Shown: one piece after another, positions 43,868 through 52,806 of the stretch
Layout of the letters: every line of letters starts with the position of its first letter
Numbering within the stretch: the stretch's first letter is position 1
Assembly: GCF_030732865.1 (NCBI RefSeq)
Contig: NZ_JASHKB010000007.1
Location: 62,001 to 126,000 of the forward strand
DNA: 64,000 nucleotides
From: Roseitalea sp. MMSF_3546
GTDB taxonomy: Bacteria; Pseudomonadota; Alphaproteobacteria; Rhizobiales; Rhizobiaceae
Direction: 5' to 3'
The notes under the pieces: generated by a model
What the model was told of the DNA's origin: nothing
Database searches by the model: none
The model's input: only the letters and a program-made list of their open reading frames with translations
Position numbers and translations under genes: made by a program

Positions 43868-44560
43868 TCAGGCCCGGCCGAGCACGAAGGCGGCGTGGGT
43901 GATGGCGGCGAAATGGCAGGCCGAGGCGATGAAGACGAAGCCGTGCCAGACCGCATTCTGGTACTTCAGCCCGTCCCACTGATGGAAAATGACGCCGACC
44001 GAATAGGCCACCCCGCCGGCGATCACCAGCCAGGCATCGATGAAGGGCACGGTGGCGAACATCGGCCACAGCAGCAGCAGGCTGGCCCAGCCAAGGCCCA
44101 GATAGAGCGGCACCGAATAGCCCTCGAACAGCCGCCCGAACACGATCTTGCCGCCCGCCCCGACGAGCGCGGCAACCCACACCATGGTCAGGATCACATA
44201 GCCGAACAGCGTGTCGATGAGCAGGACAATCGGTGTGTAGGACCCGCCGATCTTGACGAAGATCGCCGCCTGATCCAGCCGCCGCAGAAGCGGCCGCGCC
44301 CCCGGCCAGGGCGTCATGTGATAGGCCGCCGAAAAGCAGAAAAGCGCCATCACCGAAATGCCGTAGACTATGAGCGCGATGCTCATCGGAACCGAAAGCC
44401 GCGTGATGGCGAAGACGAACAGGATCGAGAAGGCGACCAGGCTGGCAATGATGGCGAGCACGTGGATGACGCCATCGGCGATGCGCTCGCCGCGCGTATA
44501 ATCGGGATAGGCCATGCCGGGCACGATTGCCGGCTTGTGTTCAAGTGCCTTTTGGTTCAC
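43868..44560 (-). CDS. Hemolysin III family membrane protein (PAQR-type, TrhA)
   Basis: Seven-helix membrane protein of 230 residues related to hemolysin III and adiponectin receptors. Family blocks are ERIADGVIHVLAIIASLVAF, SAAYHMTPWPGARPLLRRLD-QAAIFVKIGGSYTPIVLLID, and the histidines of VGVIFHQWDGLKYQNAVWHG-FVFIASACHFAAITHAAFVL, which build the zinc site in the superfamily. In bacteria the family affects membrane lipid fluidity. The start at 44560 is supported by family length. It is convergent with the GGDEF-EAL gene. Confidence 0.92.
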   Translation of the reverse strand: MNQKALEHKPAIVPGMAYPDYTRGERIADGVIHVLAIIASLVAFSILFVFAITRLSVPMSIALIVYGISVMALFCFSAAYHMTPWPGARPLLRRLDQAAIFVKIGGSYTPIVLLIDTLFGYVILTMVWVAALVGAGGKIVFGRLFEGYSVPLYLGLGWASLLLLWPMFATVPFIDAWLVIAGGVAYSVGVIFHQWDGLKYQNAVWHGFVFIASACHFAAITHAAFVLGRA

Positions 44561-44675
44561 CCAGTCCTCGCCTCTGACATGCCCGATGTGCCATCATGCG
44601 ACAGCCTTCTTAGAGTGCCGTTAACCGCGCCATCAGCCGACCTTACGTCGCACCCGACCGATTCCACGCCTTTCA

Positions 44676-45101
44676 ATGCAAGAACCGCGCCAAATCGAGC
44701 AATTCCCGCATGTCATCACCGAGAAGCTGCGCTTCGGTGACACCGACCAGCAAGGTCACGTCAACAACGCGGTGTTCGCCACGCTGTTCGAAAGCGGCCG
44801 CGTCGCCTTTCTGTACGACCCCGAACGGGGCATGCCGCCATCTGGTTGCCAATTCGTGATTGCCGAGATCACCATCCGGTTCGCCGGGGAGATGAACTAT
44901 CCAGGCGAGGTCAGGGTGGCGAGCGGCGTGTCGCGGCTTGGCCGCACATCGGTCGGGCTCAGCCAGGCACTGTTCCTTGACGGGCGCTGCGTGGCCATGG
45001 CGGACAGCGCGATCGTGCTGATCGACACGCATACGCGCAGGCCCGCCGCCCTGCCCGACAATGCCCGGGCGGCGCTGTCATCGCTGATGCTGGCGCCATG
45101 A
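44676..45101 (+). CDS. Acyl-CoA thioesterase, 4HBT hotdog family
   Basis: Thioesterase of 141 residues with one hotdog domain. The catalytic-site segment is LRFGDTDQQGHVNNAVFATL (Asp in G-D-T-D-x-x-G-H-V-N-N, typical of 4-hydroxybenzoyl-CoA and YbgC-like enzymes), followed by EITIRFAGEMNYPGEVRVAS and RTSVGLSQALFLDGRCVAMA. Substrate not inferable; short or medium acyl-CoA likely. It is divergent from the hemolysin III gene; the 115 bases between show no gene. Confidence 0.88.
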   Translation: MQEPRQIEQFPHVITEKLRFGDTDQQGHVNNAVFATLFESGRVAFLYDPERGMPPSGCQFVIAEITIRFAGEMNYPGEVRVASGVSRLGRTSVGLSQALFLDGRCVAMADSAIVLIDTHTRRPAALPDNARAALSSLMLAP

Positions 45102-45108
45102 CGGCAAA

Positions 45109-45129
45109 GGCCGGGCGCAATGCCCGGCC
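45109..45129. terminator. Hairpin between thioesterase and ndk
   Basis: GGCCGGGC (45109-45116) and GCCCGGCC (45122-45129) make a perfect 8-bp stem. A second short AT-rich hairpin (ATCATGAAAAAATGAT) follows. The pair lies between two convergent genes and can end both transcripts, although the T-runs are short. Confidence 0.6.
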
Positions 45130-45161
45130 CCCGATCATGAAAAAATGATGGCCGGCGCGGT

Positions 45162-45584
45162 TCAGCCGACGATCTCGATTTCCGAGAACCAGTAGGCGAT
45201 TTCCTCGGCCGCCGTGTCGGGCGCGTCCGAACCGTGCACCGAGTTCTCGCCGATCGAGTTCGCGTAGAGCTTGCGGATCGTGCCCTCGGCGGCCTCGGCG
45301 GGGTTGGTCGCGCCCATCACCTCGCGGTTCCTGGCGATGGCGTTTTCGCCCTCGAGCACCTGCACCACCGTCGGGCCGGACGACATGAACGTGCACAACT
45401 CGTCGAAGAAGGGCCGCTCACTGTGCACGGCGTAGAACCCCTCGGCCTGCTTGCGGCTCATCCAGACGCGCTTGGAGGCGATGACCCTGAGCCCGTTCTC
45501 CTCGAGGATACCGGTGATCGCCCCGGTCAGGTTGCGCGCGGTCGCGTCGGGCTTGATCATGGAAAAGGTGCGCTCGATGGCCAT
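45162..45584 (-). CDS. ndk: Nucleoside diphosphate kinase
   Basis: Enzyme of 140 residues that passes the terminal phosphate of ATP to other (d)NDPs through a phosphohistidine. [20 protein letters not shown] is the standard N-terminus; the catalytic His lies in [35 protein letters not shown] is also standard. The length and all key residues are normal. It is divergent from the ABC-F gene, with 164 bases between. Confidence 0.97.
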   Translation of the reverse strand: MAIERTFSMIKPDATARNLTGAITGILEENGLRVIASKRVWMSRKQAEGFYAVHSERPFFDELCTFMSSGPTVVQVLEGENAIARNREVMGATNPAEAAEGTIRKLYANSIGENSVHGSDAPDTAAEEIAYWFSEIEIVG

Positions 45585-45748
45585 GGACGGGGTCCCTTCG
45601 ACTGTGATGTGAACGATGCTCGCGATTGGCTGGCCGCCCTATAGCGGCGGGGGCCGGCCGTGCCAAGGGCGTTCGGCGCGGCCAATGCGCTGCCCCTCGC
45701 GCCGGCGGGTCGCTTGCGAAGCCCGGCCCGTTCGGGCACAGGAAGGCC

Positions 45749-47626
45749 ATGCTGCAGATCTCAAATCTGACCTATCGCATCGCCGGGCGCGCCCTGTTCG
45801 AGGACGCATCGGCCACACTGCCCGCCGGGTCCAAATGCGGCTTCGTCGGCCGCAACGGCACCGGCAAGACGACGCTGTTCCGCCTGTTGACCGGCGAGGC
45901 CGCGCCCGAAAGCGGGGCGGTCAGCGTGCCGGCGCGCGCGCGCATCGGCCAGGTGGCGCAGGAGGCGCCGGGCACGCAGGATTCGCTCATCGACACCGTG
46001 CTCGCCGCCGATACCGAACGCACCGCGCTTCTGGCGCGCGCCGAGGCCGAGACCGACCCGGACGCCATCGCCGAGATCCACACCCGGCTCGCCGATATCG
46101 ATGCCCATTCGGCCGAAGCGCGGGCGGCATCGATCCTGTCGGGGCTGGGCTTCGACGCCCAGGCGCAGCGGCGTCCGTGCGCGTCCTTCTCGGGCGGCTG
46201 GCGCATGCGCGTCGCGCTCGCGGCGGTGCTGTTTTCGGCGCCCGACCTGCTGCTGCTCGACGAGCCGACAAACTATCTCGATCTCGAGGGTACGCTGTGG
46301 CTGGAGACCTACATCCAGCGCTATCCGCACACCGTGATCATCATCAGCCATGACCGCGACCTCTTGAACAGCTGCGCGACATCGATCCTGCATCTGGAAC
46401 ATCGCAAGCTGAGCGTGTATCGCGGCAATTACGACCGGTTCGCGCGCACGCGGGCCGAAAAGGCGGCCCTGTCGGCCAAGATGGCCGAGAAACAGGCGGC
46501 GCGGCGCAAGCACATGCAGGCCTTCGTCGACCGGTTCCGCTACAAGGCGTCCAAGGCGCGGCAGGCGCAAAGCCGGCTCAAGGCGCTCGAGAAGATGGGC
46601 GAGACGCAGCTTGTCGTCGACGCGGCGGTCGCGCCGATCGCCTTCGCCTCGCCCGAGCGGGAGGCCGCCTCGCCGATCATCGCGCTCGAGAAGGTCTCGG
46701 TCGGCTACGATCCGGACCGGCCGGTGCTGCGCCGGCTCGATCTGAGGATCGACCATGACGACCGCATCGCGCTGCTGGGCGCCAACGGCAACGGCAAGTC
46801 GACCTTCGCCAAGCTGCTCGCCGGCCGGCTCGACGCGCAGGAGGGGCGCATCGTGCGCGCCGACAAGCTCAAGGTCGCCATGTTCGCCCAGCATCAGCTC
46901 GACGATCTCGACCCGAAGGCCAGTGCCTACGGTCATTTTCGGGCGCTCGATCCGCATGGTGCGGAGGCCAGGGTGCGCGCCCGCGTCGCCGCCGCCGGGC
47001 TTTCGACCGAGAAGATGGACACGCCGGCGGCCGAACTGTCGGGCGGCGAGCGCGCCCGGTTGACCCTGGCGCTTGCCACCCATGACGCGCCGCATCTTCT
47101 GATCCTGGACGAGCCGACCAATCATCTGGATATCGACAGCCGGGCCGCGCTGACCGAGGCGCTGAACGCCTATTCGGGCGCGGTGATCCTGATCAGCCAC
47201 GACCGGCACCTGATCGAGACCTCCGCCGACCGGCTGTGGCTGGTGGCGGACGGTACGGTGGCGCCGTTCGAGGGCGACATGGACGACTATCGCGCGCAGG
47301 TGCTCAGGGCCGCGCCCAGATCCGAATCCACCGAAACGCAGACCGCCAGCGGACGCGACAGGCGGCGGCAGGCGGCGGCACGGCGCGCCGAACTTGCGCC
47401 CATGCGCAAAAAGATCAGCGAACTCGAAGGGTTGGTGGAAAAAGCCGACAAGATGATTCAGGCGATCGATGCCGAGTTTCTCAAGCCGGACGTGGCGGGC
47501 AATGGCGACAAGGTGGCGGAACTGTCGCGCAAGCGCGCGGCGGCCGAGCACAAGCGCGCCGCCTGGGAGGAACGATGGCTGGCGCTGTCGGCCGAATATG
47601 AGGAAGCGGCCACCGAGGCGGGCTAA
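45749..47626 (+). CDS. ABC-F family ATP-binding protein
   Basis: Soluble protein of 625 residues with two ATP-binding domains and no membrane helices, as in ribosome-associated ABC-F translation factors (Uup/YheS-like). Walker A motifs: [15 protein letters not shown] and [16 protein letters not shown]. Signatures: [20 protein letters not shown] and [20 protein letters not shown]. Walker [21 protein letters not shown] and [21 protein letters not shown] Lys/Arg/Gln-rich linker (about 250-290) joins the domains, and a coiled coil ends the chain ([20 protein letters not shown]). GGAAGGCC precedes the ATG. The stop overlaps the stop of the next gene on the other strand. Confidence 0.92.
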   Translation: MLQISNLTYRIAGRALFEDASATLPAGSKCGFVGRNGTGKTTLFRLLTGEAAPESGAVSVPARARIGQVAQEAPGTQDSLIDTVLAADTERTALLARAEAETDPDAIAEIHTRLADIDAHSAEARAASILSGLGFDAQAQRRPCASFSGGWRMRVALAAVLFSAPDLLLLDEPTNYLDLEGTLWLETYIQRYPHTVIIISHDRDLLNSCATSILHLEHRKLSVYRGNYDRFARTRAEKAALSAKMAEKQAARRKHMQAFVDRFRYKASKARQAQSRLKALEKMGETQLVVDAAVAPIAFASPEREAASPIIALEKVSVGYDPDRPVLRRLDLRIDHDDRIALLGANGNGKSTFAKLLAGRLDAQEGRIVRADKLKVAMFAQHQLDDLDPKASAYGHFRALDPHGAEARVRARVAAAGLSTEKMDTPAAELSGGERARLTLALATHDAPHLLILDEPTNHLDIDSRAALTEALNAYSGAVILISHDRHLIETSADRLWLVADGTVAPFEGDMDDYRAQVLRAAPRSESTETQTASGRDRRRQAAARRAELAPMRKKISELEGLVEKADKMIQAIDAEFLKPDVAGNGDKVAELSRKRAAAEHKRAAWEERWLALSAEYEEAATEAG

Positions 47627-48327
47627 TCGCCCCCGCCCCGGCCCCAGCGCCGCTTGGGCTTGTCCGGCGCCCGGTCGAGCGGCACGCGCCGTCCGATATT
47701 GGACGTCTCGACGCGCCCGTCATCGCTACGGCCGCTGGCGCCCGCCGGGGCCCTTGGCCTGCGGCCGCGACGGCGCGAGGCGACGATCAGAAGCAGGCCC
47801 ACGCCCATGAGCGCATAGGAGGCCGGCGCGATGCGCGGCGCGGGCTCGGCGACGGCAGCGGTGAGCGTCATGTCGACAAAGGCGAGGGGAATCTCGCTGC
47901 GGCCGCCCTCGCCGAAGATGAAGTCATGGCCGCCCGTGCCGACCGGCGCGACCGGCGGCAGTTCGGCGTAAAGGCGGGCGCCGGCGGCCGGGTCCGGATC
48001 AAGATCGTCCGGGCGCGGGACGAGGTCGATCACCTCGGCGGCAAGCGTGCCGTCCGCATCGTTGATCACCAGCGTGATGGTCGTCACCGCATCATCGGCC
48101 GGCGGCGGGCCGTCGCTCCGACCGGTCAACACGACGTCGAGCGGGGCGGCTGCGGGCGACAGCGCGATGTCGGTGATCGCCTGAAAGCCGTCCTGACGGT
48201 CATACACGCGATAAGTGCCCAGATCGATGTTGTAATAGGTGCCGAACCAGACCGGATAGGCAAGCGCGCCGGCGGCGCCGAACAGGAGCAGCGCAAGGCC
48301 GATCCGTGTGATCACGCGCCGTATCAT
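47623..48327 (-). CDS. Membrane protein of unknown function with basic C-terminal tail
   Basis: Protein of 234 residues that I do not recognise. An N-terminal hydrophobic segment ([20 protein letters not shown]) begins it; an extracytoplasmic beta-rich domain follows ([20 protein letters not shown] and [20 protein letters not shown]). A second hydrophobic segment ([20 protein letters not shown]) ends in an Arg/Pro/Lys-rich tail of about 45 residues. Topology is therefore two spans with the tail in the cytoplasm. It lies seven bases after holC and tail-to-tail with the ABC-F gene. The frame extends upstream over holC but the ATG at 48327 is natural. Confidence 0.75.
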   Translation of the reverse strand: MIRRVITRIGLALLLFGAAGALAYPVWFGTYYNIDLGTYRVYDRQDGFQAITDIALSPAAAPLDVVLTGRSDGPPPADDAVTTITLVINDADGTLAAEVIDLVPRPDDLDPDPAAGARLYAELPPVAPVGTGGHDFIFGEGGRSEIPLAFVDMTLTAAVAEPAPRIAPASYALMGVGLLLIVASRRRGRRPRAPAGASGRSDDGRVETSNIGRRVPLDRAPDKPKRRWGRGGGD

Positions 48328-48334
48328 GGCACCC

Positions 48335-48787
48335 TCACGCGGCCCGTTCCCAGCGGCCCTCTGGCGTCTGCTTCCAGTAGGCCAGGTCATGGCCGGCGGC
48401 GCGAAAGGCGCGCCATTGCGCCCGCGCGGCGTCGACCGCCTCGTCGTCGCGTCCGTCGAACATGACCGCGATGCGCGCATGGCCGGACAGGTCGTCGGGC
48501 GCCTGGGCGCCACCGAGCATGAAGCGGATATGCCCTCCATTGGGATTTGCCGTGCCGGCGGTGACGAACACCGGATGATCGCCGGCCGGCTCGTCGCCGT
48601 CGCGGCCATGGGGCAGGAAGGATTGCGCGCGGAAGGTCCACAAGTGCTGGTCGATCGCCGCGCAGGCGGCGGCATCGGGCACCTGGATGACGGCGCGCCA
48701 GTTGCGGGCGAGCGACTTCTCGACGAGCGCGGGCAGCGCCGCCTCGAGCGCGGTCTCGGTCAGGTGGTAGAAGGTGGCCTCCGTCAT
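48335..48787 (-). CDS. holC: DNA polymerase III subunit chi
   Basis: Clamp-loader accessory subunit of 150 residues that links the loader to single-strand binding protein. Recognised by [20 protein letters not shown] at the N-terminus, [20 protein letters not shown], and [20 protein letters not shown] followed by [20 protein letters not shown]. The gene start ATGA overlaps the pepA stop. The pepA-holC pairing is common in proteobacteria. Confidence 0.92.
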   Translation of the reverse strand: MTEATFYHLTETALEAALPALVEKSLARNWRAVIQVPDAAACAAIDQHLWTFRAQSFLPHGRDGDEPAGDHPVFVTAGTANPNGGHIRFMLGGAQAPDDLSGHARIAVMFDGRDDEAVDAARAQWRAFRAAGHDLAYWKQTPEGRWERAA

Positions 48788-50295
48788 CGTCCCGCTTGCG
48801 GGCTTTCGTGCACGGCGCGCACCCACTCATCGAGCAGCCGTACGCCGAAGCCGGACCCCCAGGAGGCGTTGACGTCGTTGGCGGGCGAGGCCATGGCGGT
48901 ACCGGCGACGTCCAGATGCGCCCAGGGCGTGTCGCCGACGAAGCGCTTGAGGAACTGCGCGGCGGTGATCGAGCCGGCATTGCGCCCGCCGACATTCTTC
49001 ATGTCGGCGAACTTGGAATCGATCATCTTGTCGTATTCGGGACCCAGCGGCATGCGCCAGACCTTCTCGCCGGTCGCCATGCCGGCCTTCGACAGCGCTT
49101 CGGCGATGGCGTCGTCATTGGTGAAAAGGCCCGCATGCTCCTGGCCCAGCGCGACGATGATCGCGCCGGTCAGGGTGGCCAGATTGATCATCGACCTGGG
49201 CTCGTAGGTCTTCTTGCAGTAGGTCAGCATGTCGGCCAGGATCAGCCGGCCCTCGGCGTCGGTGTTGATCACCTCGATCGTCTGACCGGACATGGACGTG
49301 ACGATGTCGCCGGGGCGCTGGGCGTTGCCGTCGGGCATGTTCTCGACCAGGCCGACAATGCCGATGGCATTGACCTTCGCCTTGCGGCCGGCGAGCGCAT
49401 GCATCAGGCCGGTGACGGCCGCCGCCCCGCCCATGTCGCCCTTCATGTCCTCCATCCCGCCGGAGGGCTTGATGGAGATGCCGCCGGTATCGAAGACCAC
49501 GCCCTTGCCGATGAAGGCGACCGGCTTGTGCCTTGCGCCGGCGCCGTTCCATTTCATGATCACGATGCGCGGCGGCCGCGCCGAGCCCTGCGCGACGCCA
49601 AGAAAGGCGCCCATGCCGAGCTTCTTCATCTGCTTTTCGTCGAGCGTGTCGACCTCGACGCCGAGCGCCCCGAGCGCCTCGGTCCGGCCCGCGAACTCGA
49701 CCGGTCCGAGCAGGTTGGCCGGCTCGTTGACCAGATCGCGCGCCAGCATGACGCCGCGCGCCACCGCCTCGGCGCCCTCCCAGCCCTTCTTGGCCTCGGC
49801 CGCTCCGGCGATCTGGATCGTCACCTTCTGCGCCTTCTTGGGGTCGGCCTTGCCATTGTCGTCATTGTCGCCGGACTTGACGGTCTTGTACTTGTCGAAG
49901 TCGTAGGCGCGCAGCATCCAGCCCTGTCCGAAGGCCGTCGCGGCATCGGCATCCATGGCCTCGCCGCCAATGACGGTGACGAAACTCTCCTTTGCAAGCG
50001 CCTTGCGGGCGGCGCCGCCGAGCGCCTGCCAATCGCTCCGGGTCAGCTCGTCGACCTTGCCGGCGCCGATCGCCAGGATCCGGCTCGCCGGGCTGCCCGA
50101 AGGTGCCAGCACGTCGAGCAGCGCCTTCTTCTTGCCCTTGAACTCTGCGATCCTGGCCGCGCGGTCGAGCACGCCGTCGCCGTCGACATCACCTGCAAGC
50201 CCCGACAGCTCGGCGTCCTGGGGCGACACGATCACGACGGCGCCCTTCTTGATGGCCGTGGGCTTGGCAAATGAAACGGTCGGCAAAATGGACAT
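48784..50295 (-). CDS. pepA: Leucyl aminopeptidase (M17)
   Basis: Metal-dependent aminopeptidase of 503 residues. The M17 signature [14 protein letters not shown] carries metal ligands; further ligands and the catalytic Lys lie in [20 protein letters not shown], which precedes [14 protein letters not shown]. The N-terminal domain (about 1-165) is the macro-like domain that also allows DNA binding in E. coli Pep[21 protein letters not shown] at 50295 gives the usual N-terminus. Divergent from lptF; 224 bases between hold both promoters and no gene. Confidence 0.95.
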   Translation of the reverse strand: MSILPTVSFAKPTAIKKGAVVIVSPQDAELSGLAGDVDGDGVLDRAARIAEFKGKKKALLDVLAPSGSPASRILAIGAGKVDELTRSDWQALGGAARKALAKESFVTVIGGEAMDADAATAFGQGWMLRAYDFDKYKTVKSGDNDDNGKADPKKAQKVTIQIAGAAEAKKGWEGAEAVARGVMLARDLVNEPANLLGPVEFAGRTEALGALGVEVDTLDEKQMKKLGMGAFLGVAQGSARPPRIVIMKWNGAGARHKPVAFIGKGVVFDTGGISIKPSGGMEDMKGDMGGAAAVTGLMHALAGRKAKVNAIGIVGLVENMPDGNAQRPGDIVTSMSGQTIEVINTDAEGRLILADMLTYCKKTYEPRSMINLATLTGAIIVALGQEHAGLFTNDDAIAEALSKAGMATGEKVWRMPLGPEYDKMIDSKFADMKNVGGRNAGSITAAQFLKRFVGDTPWAHLDVAGTAMASPANDVNASWGSGFGVRLLDEWVRAVHESPQAGR

Positions 50296-50519
50296 GGGCT
50301 CGCACCACCTTGTTGGTATCTGGCTAAGCGGTTGATTTTGGTGTTCCAAGCGGCGATAGCAAGGCCGCGCAAGCGCTGCAATGGTCCGTTAACCGCGTTC
50401 GTTGGGGGCACGTTAGCCGCGCGCGGACATCATTGACAGCATCTTACCGGGCGGCCGACAATTCGACCGACTGCCGGCGCGCGGCTCGCGGCGGCCGCTC
50501 GGCGCCACGGGAAAGACCA

Positions 50520-51701
50520 TTGACGACCATTGAACGCTACATTTTCCGTCGGGTTGCAGTGTCTTCCATCGGTGCCTTTGCGGCGATCCTGGCGGTGGTC
50601 TGGGTCAGCCAGGCGGTGACGCGAATCGATTTCGCCACCGGCAGCGGCGGCGCGATCGGCGCGTTCCTGACCATGATGGCGCTCCTGACGCCGCAATTCA
50701 TCACGCTGACCCTGCCCTTCGGCCTGCTGATCGGCGCGATGAGCGTGCTCAATGCGATGAACTCGGACAGCGAGATGCCGATCGTCGCGGGCGTCGGCAT
50801 CAGCCGCCTGACGGTGGCGCGGCCGCTGCTGATCCTGGCACTTGTCTTCGGCGCGGTGATCGCCCTCAACAACCACGTGGCCGAACCGGCCGGCAATCGC
50901 GCCGCCCGCGACATCATCATCGACTTCCGCACCGACCTTCTGTCCTCGCTGATCACCGAGGGGCGCTTCACGCGCATCGAGCGCGGACTGGTGATCTATA
51001 TCGACGAGCGCCGGCCCAACGGCACGCTGGGCGGCATCATGATCGCCGACCGGCGCGAGGACAACCAGCACCTGATCTACTACGCGCGCCAGGGCGTTGC
51101 CGACGAGCACAACGGCGAACCCGTGGTGCTGCTCAATGACGGGCAGATCCATCGCAAGGACCCGGTTTCGGGCACGATCTCGATCATCCGCTTTCAGTCC
51201 TATGCGATCGGCCTGTCGCAGTTCGAAAGCGCCACCGACACCGAGCAATACATGCTGCATGAGCGCAGCACGCCCTACCTGCTCGATCCGGACCCGAACG
51301 ACCGCCATGTGCAGAGGAACCCCGGCCAGATCCGCGGCGAACTCCACCGCCGTTTCACCGAATGGCTGTATCCGGCGCTGTTTGCGGCGATCGCGCTGGT
51401 CATGGCCGGCCAGCCGCGCTCGCACCGCTCGGGCGCCAACACGGCCATGTTCCTGGGCTTTGCCGGCGCGCTCGGCTATCGCTGGGCGGGCTATTTCGCC
51501 TACAATCAGGTCAAGGGCGACGGTTCGCTGTTCTGGCTGCTCTATGCGATTCCGATCGCCGGGCTGGCGCTGGGCGCGTTCATGTTCCTGACCGGCCGCA
51601 CCGTCGGGCTGCCGGACGCGGCGATGTCGAGACTTGCGCGCTGGCGCGAAACGATGCGCGCGGCGCGGCTGCGCGCAATGCGCAATCGCAGCACGGCCTA
51701 G
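50520..51701 (+). CDS. lptF: LPS export permease LptF
   Basis: Inner-membrane component of the LptB2FG ABC exporter that pulls lipopolysaccharide from the membrane. Protein of 393 residues with three helices at each end and a periplasmic beta-jellyroll between. Opening TTIERYIFRRVAVSSIGAFA, family block LPFGLLIGAMSVLNAMNSDS-EMPIVAGVGISRL, then jellyroll about 130-270 and closing SHRSGANTAMFLGFAGALGY. The start is probably TTG at 50520, behind GGGAAAGACCA; no ATG fits. Separated from lptG by ten bases. Confidence 0.93.
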   Translation: MTTIERYIFRRVAVSSIGAFAAILAVVWVSQAVTRIDFATGSGGAIGAFLTMMALLTPQFITLTLPFGLLIGAMSVLNAMNSDSEMPIVAGVGISRLTVARPLLILALVFGAVIALNNHVAEPAGNRAARDIIIDFRTDLLSSLITEGRFTRIERGLVIYIDERRPNGTLGGIMIADRREDNQHLIYYARQGVADEHNGEPVVLLNDGQIHRKDPVSGTISIIRFQSYAIGLSQFESATDTEQYMLHERSTPYLLDPDPNDRHVQRNPGQIRGELHRRFTEWLYPALFAAIALVMAGQPRSHRSGANTAMFLGFAGALGYRWAGYFAYNQVKGDGSLFWLLYAIPIAGLALGAFMFLTGRTVGLPDAAMSRLARWRETMRAARLRAMRNRSTA

Positions 51702-51711
51702 GGTCTGTCAA

Positions 51712-52806
51712 ATGTTCGCCGGCCACACGCTTCAATGGTACATTTTCAGGCGCCTCGTCGGCATGATGGCCGTCTTTGCGGTCGCGATCGCCGCCCTCGC
51801 CGTGCTGATCGATTTCACCGAAATGACCAACCGGGCCGGCAACCTGTCCGAATACACGGTCGGGCTGGGGCTCATGATCTCGGCCATCCGCGCGCCGTTC
51901 TATGTCCTGGGGGCGCTGCCATTCGTGATGCTGTTTGCCACCATCGCCACGCTGATCGCGCTCAACCGCCGATTCGAGCTGGTCGTCGCGCGCTCGGCGG
52001 GCATGTCGGCGTGGCAGTTCCTGGCGCCGACATGGGGGGCGGCCATTGCCATCGGCATCGTGTCGGTCGCCGTTCTCAGCCCGCTCGCCGCAAGCGGGTT
52101 TTCCGCCGCCGAGGCGATCGAGGGCAGCTGGAGCGGGTCGCCGGCCAGCCGCGCCCTGCCCGACGAGGAACCCTGGCTGCGCCAGAACCGGGTCGATGGC
52201 GGCACGGTGCTGATCGGCGCGCAACGCGTCACCAATGATGAGGTCCTGCTGCGTGAGGCGGTGTTCCTCGAGATTTCGGCGGGCGGTTCGATCATTGCAC
52301 GGCACGATGCCGAGAGCGCCCGGCTCGACGACGGTCAATGGGTGCTCGAGGACGTCACCACCAGCCTCGCCGACCAGCGGCCGATCTGGCGCGACACGAT
52401 CGTCATCGCCACCGCCCTCAACGAGGCGGTGATCCGCGAGGCGCTGGTGCCGGCCGAGATGGTGCCGGTCTACGCCCTGCCCGCCCAGATCGAGGCGGCA
52501 CGATCGTTCGGCGTGCCCGCGCATCCGTTTCGAATGCAATTTCATTCACTTGTGGCCCTGCCCGCGCTGCTGGTCGCGATGACGCTGGTCGCTGCAACCG
52601 TGTCGCTGCGCTTTGTCCGGTCGGGCCAGTCCACCCCCATGATTGTGGGTGGCATCGCCGCAGGCTTCGTGCTTTATGTCCTGACGGCGCTGGCCAAGTC
52701 GTTCGGCAGCGCGGGGATCATTCCTCCGCCGCTCGCCGCGTGGCTGCCGGTGCTTTGCGGCATGTTGTTCGGTACGGCGTATCTCCTGCACCGCGAGGAC
52801 GGATAG
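51712..52806 (+). CDS. lptG: LPS export permease LptG
   Basis: Second transmembrane subunit of LptB2FG, 364 residues. Six helices and a central periplasmic domain. Blocks: TLQWYIFRRLVGMMAVFAVA, DFTEMTNRAGNLSEYTVGLG, ALPFVMLFATIATLIALNRR-FELVVARSAGMSAW, and the C-terminal MTLVAATVSLRFVRSGQSTP. Its TAG stop shares a base with the GTG start of lptD, so the inner and outer membrane parts of the LPS bridge are translated together. Confidence 0.93.
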   Translation: MFAGHTLQWYIFRRLVGMMAVFAVAIAALAVLIDFTEMTNRAGNLSEYTVGLGLMISAIRAPFYVLGALPFVMLFATIATLIALNRRFELVVARSAGMSAWQFLAPTWGAAIAIGIVSVAVLSPLAASGFSAAEAIEGSWSGSPASRALPDEEPWLRQNRVDGGTVLIGAQRVTNDEVLLREAVFLEISAGGSIIARHDAESARLDDGQWVLEDVTTSLADQRPIWRDTIVIATALNEAVIREALVPAEMVPVYALPAQIEAARSFGVPAHPFRMQFHSLVALPALLVAMTLVAATVSLRFVRSGQSTPMIVGGIAAGFVLYVLTALAKSFGSAGIIPPPLAAWLPVLCGMLFGTAYLLHREDG